DNA from: Nothophaeocryptopus gaeumannii
Lineage: Eukaryota; Ascomycota; Dothideomycetes; Mycosphaerellales; Mycosphaerellaceae
Direction of reading: 5' to 3'
NCBI GenBank assembly: GCA_031771865.1
Contig: JASISA010000023.1
Coordinates: 620,001 to 684,000 of the forward strand
DNA length: 64,000 bases
Made by a program: the position numbers and the translations under genes. Positions 54,972 through 64,000 of this stretch are shown here, piece by piece (position 1 is the stretch's first letter; each line of letters starts with the position of its first letter). The notes under the pieces were generated by a model. That model saw nothing but the letters and a program-made list of their open reading frames with translations. It was not told the origin of the DNA and searched no databases.

Positions 54972-57002
54972 CTACACACCTGGTGGTGGCGGGACCGCGT
55001 TGTAGCCCCCTGCTCCTGGAGGCGGAGGAGGAATGCCATTTTGGCCTTGGTCGTCAGGTGGAGGTGGCGGCGGAGCAGAGCCATTGCCCATTCCCATCGT
55101 CGGGGTCTGCGCCTGCGCCATGCCTTGCTGCCCATACTGCGAGTAGCCACCTTGCATGTACTGTGCCATCACAGCCGCGTATCCGCCGTATGCTGCGTAA
55201 GGGTCGGCTGACGGGTTGGCTGCGTAGTACTGAGCCCAAGCCTCGTACTGTCTCTGCTGCTCGGCGGGGTCGGTTGACTGTTGCGCTTGCTGAGGAGTTG
55301 CTGCTGTGGGAGATTGAGCGCCGCCGAAGCCCTGGGCTGCGTAGGCATTTGGGTCATAGCCACCACATGCACTCTGGTTTCCGCCGTACGCGCTTTGACC
55401 GCCATACGCACTCCCACCTCCGTAAGCACTGCCGACACCGTCGCGAGGACCGCAGCCGTAAGATCCAGAATTCTGGCGATCGCCGTGATTTCGGTAACCT
55501 CCGCGTCCACCACCACCAAAGTCATCACGGGGTCCGCGGTTGGGTGGTCCACGTTCCTTGAACTCGCGGTAGGCTTCCCGAACAGAGTCGAGAAGGGAGT
55601 TGCACTGTTCCTCGGCGGCATCGACCATGGCTTGCTCAGGGCCACTGGCACAAGTCAGCAGGTGTCCAAACCGTGAGAACTTACTCATGCATACGCGACG
55701 TGCAGATACATAGACTCGTCGCTCTCGTGTCCAGTATCGTGCTCCATGAAGCCACTTCCACGGCCCTTGATCTGGACTCTACATCGAGTCTCCTGCTGGA
55801 TGTGCTTGACGTAGGATCCTCCGTGGCCGACGACTTGGGCACGCAGGTTGAAGCCAGGAATGGGTTCGAGATCGATAGGAATACGCTTCTCCGGCCACTT
55901 GCGACGGCCGAGGTGATCGCGCTCTGGCTGGTTCTCCGGCTGCTCACGCCGACGGAAGCGGCGCTCATCGATCAGATTCGGGAGATCCTGTTGCATGAGC
56001 TCGTTGATCTTGGCCACGGCTTTCTCAAGGCCGTCCTTGGTGGTGCTGGTGACATGAAGGTAGAGCGGTGGGTTCTGTCCAGGATTCAGCAACTATATCT
56101 TTTCGGTTCAGTAGTTTCCGTCACTTACGGCTACGGTTGCCATACTCTTGTCCGGGTAGTAGTTTCCACGGGTAGTGACATCTTTAGACAAGTAAGCGAT
56201 CGATTCGGGCCTAAGAAGTTATCAAGTTCGTTTGCGGATGGGAGCGTACCGGCGCCAGTTTCTTCTTTAATCTAGATGTCACATTCAGGTCAGCTTATGC
56301 AAATCGGGTGTGCCGGCGGCGGCTGTTGCGCGCTATGTGTAAGTCAAACTGATCCTCTCAAACGTTTTATATAACAAACCCAATACTGTAGTCTTAGGAT
56401 GTCTGGATGTGATTATGTGTTCAAGGGGAGACGAGACGAGGTGCGCCTGAGAGTATCAGTGGGCTTGGAAATCGGAGTGTGTATTTACCATCTTCTGCGT
56501 GCTACCCTTGGTCAGGGTGTAGCGGTTGCGCAGGTCGTTGACCTCGATGTCTTTGATGAAGTCGCCATCTTGCTGGTAGATCTCCTCGTTGAGAGGGCCG
56601 CCGTCCGGAGCGGAGGGTGACTTGTCGGCGCCGGCCTGAGCGGGTGACTGTGCAGAAGTCAGTGTTGCCTCTTCCATCCAAACTCTCTTTCTCAACTCTT
56701 TCTCGTGTATACCGTACCTGTCGAATCGGTGGAACATCCACATGCTGAATGCCCTTCTGCTTCTGGAGCTGCGCGGAAATGCGGGCAGCAGCCTCAGCGG
56801 CCTTGGCTGCAGCGTCCGCTGCGGTGGGAATCTTGTTCTCATTGTCCGCAGGCATCTCCACGCTCTTGACAGGGCTGCGACTACGATCGTTGCGCTCAGC
56901 GCTTTTAGCCGGAGAACGAGATCGTCGGTCGAAGCGCGACTTGCGCGGAGCCTCGTCGGCCGTCACGTCGAAGCGTGAGCGCTTGCGCGGTTCCTCGGAC
57001 AT
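54972..57002 (-). CDS. KH-domain RNA-binding protein (KHDC4/BLOM7-like)
   Basis: Predicted 523-aa nuclear RNA-binding protein. Exons on the minus strand: 57002-56718, 56647-56489, 56271-56250 (only 22 nt), 56181-56129, 56074-55695, 55644-54972; the total divides by three. The N-terminus is RS-like (MSEEPRKRSRF, FDRRSRSPAKS). A first KH-like unit (VNDLRNRYTLTKGSTQKM, IKEETGADVTTRGNYYPDKS, NPPLYLHVTS) spans about 130-205, and a second (GFNLRAQVVGHGGSYVKHIQQ, VQIKGRGSGF) spans 240-300 with the GHGG loop. The C-terminal 180 residues are Gly/Tyr/Gln- and proline-rich and look disordered. KHDC4/BLOM7 proteins act with the spliceosome in animals; the role here is inferred from resemblance. Divergent from ILV6. 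Confidence 0.88.
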
Positions 57003-57242
57003 GGTCGCCGATATCTGGTGATGGTATTAGAGGGTGTCGGAGAAGGATCGGTTATGTCAATAGACGTACAAAGTCGTTGGTGGCTGTCGTGGAGTGAGTG
57101 ACAGGAAGTTCGAAGTTGGAGTTGAAGACCTCGCTTCCCCACAGCGGGAAATCTTTGGCGCTGATCCTTGTCCTCACCTTTACTTGAACCGACAGCTTCA
57201 GTCACATTCACCAGACGACAAGCAAACCCATTGACCCCCATA
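57003..57242. promoter_or_regulatory. Shared promoter of the KH-domain gene and ILV6
   Basis: Only 240 bp separate the two divergent start codons, so promoter elements must be shared or overlapping. No TGACTC-type Gcn4/CpcA site is evident on a quick reading; a TGAGTGAC string at 57094-57101 is only partly similar. Confidence 0.5.
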
Positions 57243-58296
57243 ATGGCGTCCAAACGAGCTGTTCGGGCTCTGCAGTCCGCTTTCTCCTCGGCGTCCACGG
57301 CTAGGAACACCACCAATGCATCCCGAATCCAACTCCGACACCAGTCAAGCTCAACCTCCGCAATGGCCTACAAAAACCTCCACCGCCGCGTCGCCGACCT
57401 CCCCTCCTCAAGCTCATACTCGGCCATATCCCCCGCAGCCGCCGTCTCATCCATCCTCTACGAAACTCCCATCCCGGACAAAGCACCCCCGAAACGACAC
57501 GTCCTGAACTGCCTGGTCCAGAACGAGCCAGGAGTGCTATCCCGCGTATCAGGAATCCTAGCAGCACGAGGATTTAACATTGATTCTCTGGTTGTGTGTA
57601 GCACGGAGGTAGCAGATCTGTCGCGCATGACGATTGTGTTGCAGGGGCAGGATGGAGTTGTAGAACAGGCGAGACGGCAGTTGGAGGATCTGGTCCCAGT
57701 GTGGGCGGTGTTGGATTATACGGCTGCTCCACTCGTACAGCGCGAATTGCTACTCGCCAAAGTCTCCATTCTTGGGCCGGAGTATTTTGAAGAGCTCCTG
57801 GCACATCATCGGGAGATGACTGGGGATATGGATCCGGCGATTATTCCTTCTGAGCCGGCGGGGAATATTGATGGACAACCTGAGGCGTTTGAGGGTGAAG
57901 ATGCGATGAGTTTGGGGGATGTGGACTTTCATCCCAGGAATTTGGCGCTGAGTGAAGCGCTGCGGTTGAAGCATCAGCATTTGGAGACGATTACGTATTT
58001 GACACATCAGTTCGGTGGGAAGGTGTTGGATATCTCGAGCAATAACTGCATCATTGAGTTGAGCGCGAAGCCAACGAGGATCGATTCATTCATGAAGTTG
58101 ATCAGCCCCTTCGGTATTCTGGAGTCGGCGCGGACAGGTGAGTCACAGTTGAGGATCGTATTGATGGTAACATAGCTGACAAGATTGTAATTTAGGCCTC
58201 ATGGCCCTCCCTCGATCACCAATTGGTGGCGCTGAGGCAGAGCAGACGAAAGAGGTGGAGGATGTCATGGATGCCGCCGCTCTTCCTCCAAGTTAG
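57243..58296 (+). CDS. ILV6: Acetolactate synthase regulatory (small) subunit
   Basis: Predicted 331-aa mitochondrial protein that activates acetolactate synthase and gives it valine feedback inhibition, in branched-chain amino-acid synthesis. Exons 57243-58137 and 58196-58296 with a 58-bp intron (GTGAGT, branch GCTGAC, TTTAG). Residues 1 to about 55 are rich in Ser, Ala and Arg, as in a mitochondrial presequence. The ACT domain at about 85-160 reads RHVLNCLVQNEPGVLSRVSG and FNIDSLVVCSTE. The C-terminal domain has VSILGPEYFEELLAHHREM, then YLTHQFGGKVLDISSNNCI and FMKLISPFGILESARTG. An acidic insertion at about 205-225 is typical of fungal Ilv6. The intron before the last 33 codons has clean splice sites. 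Confidence 0.93.
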
Positions 58297-58726
58297 ATGA
58301 TCAAGCAGTTTTCACTGCTAATTTTCCATCTGCCTCGGGTATTCTTGATCGAGAACGGGCACTGTAGAGACGATGCGAACGACAAACTATTTCCACCCAG
58401 CTTGACGGGCATGCATGGGAACCCATGAACACAGAACATTGCTTGGCGTGAAGAGAGGATGGGCGGCACCTCGCTTTCTCACTGGTGTGGGGGCTTACCT
58501 CGGTAGCATATATCACGGAGTGAAAGCGTTCAGCGCCTGCGGAGCAATTGCGTGTCTGACTATTCTGGGGGCGTTTGTGTGTCAGAAACGAGCTCTCGCG
58601 AGCTGTTGCAATTCGGGTTTGTAGGTATGAAAGAAGTCTAATCAAATTTGAAACTTTTGGTGTACTCGCTCGACTCGGTCGACTCGCTCGTACGCAGCAA
58701 TAGACAACGGCCTCAAGAAGTTCAGC
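58297..58726. other. Intergenic between convergent genes
   Basis: About 430 bp with the 3' ends of ILV6 and of the carbamoyltransferase locus. Nothing else recognised. Confidence 0.45.
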
Positions 58727-58969
58727 TTAGGATTCCGCCCTCGCCTTGTGCTCTGCGTACTCCTTCGCTTTCTCCGCCGCAAATCCACTGTACCATCCGA
58801 CAGCGTGTCCTGCCCATGCTCCCACCATGAGACCACACAGGAAGTCGAAGACTCCACTCTGTTCAGATGATGATTTACCGTCCTTGCTGCCGCTCCTCTC
58901 CCGTCCCCCGCCCTGGCAGCCAGGTCTGGATCCCTCACTGACTCCTACATCCCTTGCAGCTCCAGCATT
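58727..58969 (-). other. In-frame coding-like extension after the ornithine carbamoyltransferase stop
   Basis: Starting with the codon after the TAG at 58970-58972, the same frame stays open for 80 codons to a TAA at 58727. The encoded segment is protein-like: GSRPGCQGGGRERSGSKDGK, SSEQSGVFDFLCGLMVGAWA, GHAVGWYSGFAAEKAKEYAE, ending HKARAES. There is no ATG until 58828 (LMVGAWAG; 33 codons from there). A candidate 48-bp intron, 58923-58970 (GTAGAA to ATCCAG), would remove the stop and keep frame; its donor and branch point are weak. Possibilities are an alternative C-terminus, readthrough, or a separate microprotein gene whose start I misplace. Confidence 0.5.
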
Positions 58970-60112
58970 CTACGCATCCTTGATCTCGCCCTTGTTGACA
59001 ACGAATGCCTCTAACGCGCTCGTTGCGGCCCATAATCTGTTCTCCGCCTCCTGGAACACAAGGCTAGCAGGCGAGTAGAAAACCTCATCAGCAACCTCCT
59101 CTGGATGTCTTGGCAAACAATGCATGAACTTCCACCCCTCCCTCGCACCACCCCTCTTTGCCAAATCCTGCGTAATCTGGAATCCCTCAAAATCCGCCAG
59201 TCGCTTCTTGTACTCCGCCTCTTGACCCATTGATACCCAGGTATCTGTGACGAGGACGTCGGCGTTTTTGACGGCTTCTTCAGGGGTGTTCGTTTCGGTG
59301 AGTTTGATGGGGGAGGAAGGGTTGGCTTTGGTGATGATTTCCCGCATGAAGGAGGGGATCTCGTAGCCTTTAGGTGTTGCAACGGCGAGTTCGACGTTTT
59401 GTTTTGCGCAGCCGAGGGCAAGGTCGAAGAGGACGTTGTTTGCGTCGCCGATCCAGGCGACTTTCAAGCCCTCTAAGCCAAGGCTGTCCTTCTTGCTTTT
59501 ATCGGAAGCTGTTGAAGGGAAGGCTTCAAGCAGGGTCTGAAAGTCGGCGATGGTTTGGAGAGGGTGGTAGAGGTCGGACAGGGCGTTGATGACGGGTACG
59601 GAGGAGTGCTTTGCGAGGTTTGCGACGTCGTCGTGGGCGTTAACGCGGGCCACCATGGCTGAGACCATGCTGCTGATGACTACGGATGTGTCATAGAGGG
59701 ATTCGTTCACGCCGAGTTGGATGTCGTTTGAACCGAGAAACATCGGGTGGCCACCCATCATGGCTACTGCGCCCTCTGTCGACACTCGTGTTCGTGTGCT
59801 TCGCTTCGTGAACATAATGGCTATGGTCTGGGCCAGCAGCTTGTTCTGTAGGTGAGATGGAACGCTGCCAGACTTGACAGATGCCTTGTATTTGGAGGCA
59901 TTGCGAACGAGTGTGGTGAGCTCCGAAGGTGTGAGATCGGATATGGAGAGGAGATGTCGTGGTGAGAAAGGCGACTGTGCGGGCTGAGCTGGAGAGCTAT
60001 AGAATCGCTTCGCAGGTGTATGTCGAAAGGGCGAGGCTCGTGGAAGATTGGGTGCTCGTCGGATCAGGGGTCCAAGGCACTCCTTGGCCCCTCGCAGACA
60101 CCACTGGCACAT
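58970..60112 (-). CDS. argB: Ornithine carbamoyltransferase, mitochondrial
   Basis: A 380-aa intronless enzyme that makes citrulline from ornithine and carbamoyl phosphate in arginine synthesis. The start is the first ATG (MCQWCLRGAKECLGPLIRRA), giving an Arg/Ser/Pro-rich mitochondrial presequence of about 40 residues (AKRFYSSPAQ). The carbamoyl-phosphate loop STRTR is at 105-109, then GGHPMFLGSNDIQLG, the ornithine-binding region (VINALSDLYHPLQ, IGDANNVLFDLALG, TDTWVSMGQE) and the catalytic HCLP at 331-334. All signature residues are present. The gene is called argB in Aspergillus, arg-12 in Neurospora and ARG3 in yeast. After its TAG an in-frame coding-like extension follows (see 58727-58969). 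Confidence 0.95.
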   Translation of the reverse strand: MCQWCLRGAKECLGPLIRRAPNLPRASPFRHTPAKRFYSSPAQPAQSPFSPRHLLSISDLTPSELTTLVRNASKYKASVKSGSVPSHLQNKLLAQTIAIMFTKRSTRTRVSTEGAVAMMGGHPMFLGSNDIQLGVNESLYDTSVVISSMVSAMVARVNAHDDVANLAKHSSVPVINALSDLYHPLQTIADFQTLLEAFPSTASDKSKKDSLGLEGLKVAWIGDANNVLFDLALGCAKQNVELAVATPKGYEIPSFMREIITKANPSSPIKLTETNTPEEAVKNADVLVTDTWVSMGQEAEYKKRLADFEGFQITQDLAKRGGAREGWKFMHCLPRHPEEVADEVFYSPASLVFQEAENRLWAATSALEAFVVNKGEIKDA

Positions 60113-60516
60113 ATTGCCTGTGATGATGTGAATAGAGAGGTGTGAAAGGTGCAATGAATGTCGGGAGTCGCAGGCGAAAAGTTGAGTGAATGCTCAGAGC
60201 TTGTGACACGCACCGATCGACTTTGACAGCCGTTCCAGGAACACGCGGGGTTCCGGCGAGCACGGACCGACGCTTGGATGTGAGTGAGGTCAGCTGTGAT
60301 TGGATCGACAAAGACGATGGCGCAGTCAGCGCAGTCACGAGCTCGACATCTTGCGTAGACCAGCGTCAGGCACCAGATCCGATCGATTCCTTCGTACACC
60401 ACTTTACCGTACTTCTTTCTTATGTGACCTTCTAATTTCAAATTGATGTCCACCTTCATCGTGGTGACGTAGGCTTCCAATAAAGCAGACGCAGCGAAAC
60501 GTCGGGGATCACGACA
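60113..60516. promoter_or_regulatory. Divergent promoter of argB and the DUF3712-type gene
   Basis: A 404-bp gap between divergent start codons. TGAGTGA strings occur near 60183 and 60280. They resemble half of the amino-acid-control site TGACTCA but are not exact, so control by a Gcn4/CpcA-type factor is only a possibility. Confidence 0.4.
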
Positions 60517-63326
60517 ATGGCCGCCAACGGGAAGGCGGTCGCTGGCAGGCAGCAGGAGGAAGACGAGAGGCGGCAGAACAGGGACATTGAAGATGAGACG
60601 CCGACGGAGAGCTCGCCATTGATACCGAGAACCGAAGCGACACACAACGACCAGAGTCAGCCGCAAAGAGAAACATCGGCGACAACGCTACTTCGCGCAC
60701 TACAAGGCCGAAACGGCAAGCGAAGATGGCCCAGCTTGATCGCATTGCTGATGCTATGCGTCGTGGCGGTCCTCATCATAGTATTCGCCTTTGTCGCGCC
60801 CGCGGCTGTCGAGCAGTATGCAGCCGAAGCCATCGTCTTCGAGCCCACCAGCCTGTCAATCGACTCTTTCACGGCATCTGGAGTAAGAGCAAGAGTGCAG
60901 GGCATGTTCAAGATGGATTCCACAAGAGTACGTAAGAGTTCTGTGCGGATTCTGGGCAAGTTCTGCACCTTCATTGCAACAGAGGTGGAAACGGGCGAGA
61001 GCGAGATGGAGGTGTCTCTCCCAGAGTATGGAAATGTGCTGCTGGGTACTGCGCGAGTGCCTCCAATCAAAGTCTACATCCGCGATCAGCACATCACAGG
61101 CATCGACTTCTTGGCCGATTTGGAGCCGGGAGATGTGGACGGTATTAGGAGGATCGCCAATGACTGGATTGACGGACGTCTTGGCGACTTGCGCGTCGTT
61201 GGAAAGGCCAAGGTGCCATTGAAGAGCGGGCTGCTGAGCTTCGGCAAGCAGACAGTTAAGCAGGAGATGCTTTTCACAGACACCGACATCCCGGCCATAC
61301 CCGAGTATGAGATTAAGAAGCTGAACTTCCGCGAGGTTGAGATACCGACTGGGAAGGGAATGGCCGCAGATGTTTCGATCAAAGTCCACAACGACTACCC
61401 AGTCGACTTCACTGTGCCTCCACTCGGGTTCGCCATCTTGGTAGACAACTGCGAGAAGGACGACCCATATATCATGCTTGCAGATGCTCTGACAGAAGAG
61501 ATACACATCGAGCCAAAGAACGAAGTCGGGGTTGACGTAACTGGTACCGTGCGCCAGCTACCATCTATGCTCACTCAAGACTGTCCTGGGACGTCAAAGT
61601 CTCCACTGGACAACTTACTGGGTCGCTACATCCACGGCAAGAAGAACACGGTCTACGTCAAGGGCTCTGATTCTCCATCGTTAGATACACCTGGCTGGGT
61701 GACAGACCTCATGAGGGATATCACTGTTCCCGTACCTGTACAGGGCCGCACATTCGGCAAACTGATCAGAAACTTCACTCTTGCAGACACACATTTCAGC
61801 CTGCCAAATCCATGGGCGGAACCAGGTTCGCCAGAGTCTAACCCTCGCATTAGCGCCAAGGTCCATGCTCTGGTGAATCTCCCTGAAGAGATGAACTTCA
61901 ATATCTCAGTGGGCAAGGTCCGAGCGGACGCCGATGTTTTCTACAAGGGCAACAAGCTCGGACGCCTGGACCTCACTAAGTGGCAAGATGCCAACAGTAC
62001 CAGGGTGCCGCCTCCAAGCAAGGACGTCGGCCCGGCGCTCATGGTGGAGAGCCTCGTCCAGGACGCGCCCTTGGAAATACAGGATGAAGACGTCTTCGCG
62101 GATGTCATTCAGGCCCTGATGTTCGGCAGCAAGTCCGTCGTCATGGCTATCAAAGCCGAAGTCGATGTCGGCGTGGAAACGGCGTTGGGAGAATTTGCGA
62201 TTCGAAGGATACCCGCAGACGGGCAGGTGCCCATTAAGCGTAGGTCATAACACCTCGCGTTTGCCCTGTTGCTCTTAGCATGCATTGCGATGCCACTGCC
62301 GCGAACTTCTTCTGAGCACTGCATGACCTGATCACGATTGTACGTAGCATGAATAGATAGGCTAAGAATCACCTTATAGCCATTTCACGACCACATCCAC
62401 CTTCGAGCCCTCACGATCCCGACCCACCACAGAACGGGAGTGAAGGCCTTGTCGGCGGTCTACATCCCAAGATCATCGACCTAAACATCGTCAACACGAC
62501 CGAAACGTCCCTCGAGATCGCCGCTCGTATCAACATCACCAATCCTACGAAATACACCGCTTCCATCCCACTTATCGATATCCATATCATCAAGAACAAC
62601 TCTTTGATCGGCCACGCTACCGCTCGAAATCTCTCGATCAAAACCGGTCGTAACCCCGACCTCGTCGTCAAGGCATTTTACGCCCCCTTCGACCTTGGCG
62701 GGAACGAAGCCAAAGCTGTTGGGAGAGAACTCCTCTCCCAATATATTTCTGGTTGGAACACAACCATTACACTACAGATGCACGAGGACTCTATCCCTTC
62801 GAATCCGAAGTTGGGAAGGGCACTGGCCCATTTTCCCTTTGAGGTTGCTGCTCCACGACTCAGTCCTCCGCCGAAACAACGCGATCCAGATGATGACTGG
62901 CCACCCTCCGACCCTGACGACGGAGATGATGACGACGGAGACGGGAAGTTCATCAAGGATAGTACGATGCACCTCCTAACCTCCACGGCGACTTTCGTTC
63001 TCGCTTCGCCTCTGAAGCACTCAACACTCTACATAGAGAATCTCAACGCAACCGCCGTCTACAAACACGAAGATGTTGGAGAAATCATCTACGACGAACC
63101 TTTTGGGGTTCCTCCCGTAGCGGATACGGAAGGTGGGGAGGGGTATGAGACGCCGAGACTTCCTGTGAATTGGAGTTTGGGGAGTGTGGGGTATGGCGCT
63201 GTGAAGAGGGCGTTGGGAGGGACGTTGAGGTTGAGTGCGAGGGCGGAGGTGGGCGTTAGGTTGGGGAGATGGAGGGAGAGGTTGTGGTTTAGAGGGGGTG
63301 GGTTGGGGGTTAGGATCCGATTGTAG
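60517..63326 (+). CDS. Large DUF3712-type vacuolar membrane protein (Tag1-like)
   Basis: Predicted 889 aa from two exons (60517-62239 and 62380-63326; intron 140 bp, GTAGGT to TTATAG; the joined frame gives VPIKPISRPHPPSSP). A cytosolic N-terminus of about 70 residues contains an acidic dileucine signal (ESSPLIPR, 31-38), as in vacuole-sorted proteins. One membrane helix follows (about 72-97, SLIALLMLCVVAVLIIVFAFV). The long lumenal part has repeated LEA/DUF3712-like beta modules (FMATEV-like FIATEVETGESEMEVSLPEY, FREVEIPTGKGMAADVSIKV, IAARINITNPTKYTASIPL). An acidic tract (DPDDGDDDDGDG) lies near residue 800. Yeast Tag1 (YLR173W) has this layout; the correspondence is from memory. Homologues are often mislabelled as pre-rRNA processing proteins. 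Confidence 0.82.
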
Positions 63327-63942
63327 ATGGGCGACGGAGAGGGTAGAGATGGGAGGGAGGCTAGATCGTTATTGAAGTAACAACGATGGCGTTCGAATTA
63401 CCTATGACGGGAGCAAGGAGGACGACGGGATAGACATACAGGACGTCGAGGAAGGGTGCTGTATTGCTAGTTTCGAGCTCTGAAACGGAAGGCAAAAATA
63501 TCTATGCCATTTCTCAAATTCCGATTATTCGAAGTGACTCTGAAATTCGATATTCCTCTCATATCTAGCTTCTTATTGGTAGATCTTCATTTGATCTGAA
63601 GGTCGACAGCATGGGCAGAACCTCACGGCGCCCAGCACAGTATGTAGGAATCGCAAGCTGTTCTCATATATACGCCTGTTGATCGGGGCCGAACCTCACG
63701 ATTACTCTGTTGACGACCTGCTGCGCATGCATAGTTATGCACGCTGAGAATCCTTCGTGCCAAACGAAAGTGTTGTATGCTTGCGACCAATGAAAGCTGC
63801 ACAGCTAGCTTATGATTGGTCGCCCCCGTGGACAGTGGGCGGCCCGCTGCAATAGCGCACAGGTGAGCGGTGCCTCGCTGTCCCATCTCTTCTCACACCT
63901 TCGACTTTGCGCTCCCCGGCTGCTGGGCATCTTGCTCTGAAG
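63327..63942. other. Intergenic, no gene seen
   Basis: About 600 bp; open frames are short and unconvincing. The last 60 bp are pyrimidine-rich, like a 5' leader. Confidence 0.45.
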
Positions 63943-64000
63943 ATGGAACTCTCTCTGCCCACGGCCAAATCGAGCTGCAACACCATCATCAAGACAAATT
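63943..64000 (+). CDS. Possible start of a gene cut by the right edge
   Basis: An ATG at 63943 opens a frame (MELSLPTAKSSCNTIIKTN) that is still open at the window end, after a CT-rich leader-like stretch. Too short to identify; listed only because it touches the edge. Confidence 0.25.
   Translation, partial: MELSLPTAKSSCNTIIKTN

Noticed and set aside
56094..56128. A 36-bp intron in the KH-domain gene ending at an ATAG
   Set aside because: The next acceptor (GGACAG) gives a normal 54-bp intron with a good branch point and restores ATVANPPLYLHV.
1..64000. CRISPR arrays, bacterial-type operons, rRNA
   Set aside because: Nothing of the kind was seen; spliced genes and fungal families show that this is eukaryotic nuclear DNA.

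Overview
The window is nuclear DNA of a filamentous ascomycete, most likely a Dothideomycete of the Mycosphaerella/Cercospora type; that placement is an inference from gene content and style, not from a search. Genes lie on both strands, are split by short GT-AG introns (mostly 45-75 bp, with CTGAC/CTAAC-like branch points), and belong to fungal families: a FunK1-type kinase, a HET-domain protein, an Ecm33-like GPI protein, an ANP1-type mannosyltransferase, a GtaA-type glutaminase and DUF7918-type proteins. No rRNA, tRNA, CRISPR or organellar feature was seen.

Layout. 1-14 kb is accessory in character: a gene cut by the left edge, a multi-exon AAA+ ATPase, an unknown protein, a FunK1 kinase with relics of duplicated copies behind it, a small fungal protein, an APH-type phosphotransferase and a frame-broken HET-domain gene with a degenerate duplicate of its C-terminal module. 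14-20.5 kb is gene-poor apart from a short-chain dehydrogenase (16.2-17.1 kb). 20.7-25.5 kb holds an Ecm33-like wall protein and an unknown nuclear-type protein, followed by another gene-poor stretch to about 28.3 kb. 28.3-39.7 kb is a compact metabolic block: ANP1-type mannosyltransferase, YCII protein, amidohydrolase, aquaporin-like channel, peroxisomal acyl-CoA synthetase (C-terminus AKL) and secreted glutaminase A.

40-54 kb is again accessory: a tandem pair of DUF7918-type paralogues, a secreted Cys-rich protein with a mucin-like tail, two F-box-type genes and, between them, a complete hAT transposon copy (46028-48775) with 22-bp terminal inverted repeats and an 8-bp target duplication but a ruined transposase. 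55-63.3 kb is a conserved housekeeping block: a KHDC4/BLOM7-like KH protein, the regulatory subunit of acetolactate synthase (ILV6), mitochondrial ornithine carbamoyltransferase and a large vacuolar-type membrane protein. ILV6 and the carbamoyltransferase are both mitochondrial amino-acid biosynthesis genes.

The most notable observation is the 3' end of the ornithine carbamoyltransferase gene. Its TAG stop is followed in frame by 80 more sense codons encoding a protein-like, glycine-rich segment. A 48-bp potential intron, a multiple of three, would remove exactly that stop. This suggests a hidden C-terminal extension (readthrough or alternative splicing) or a separate microprotein. Gene models were assembled by eye from splice signals, reading-frame continuity and family resemblance. 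Total lengths divide by three for every joined model, but no transcript data were available.
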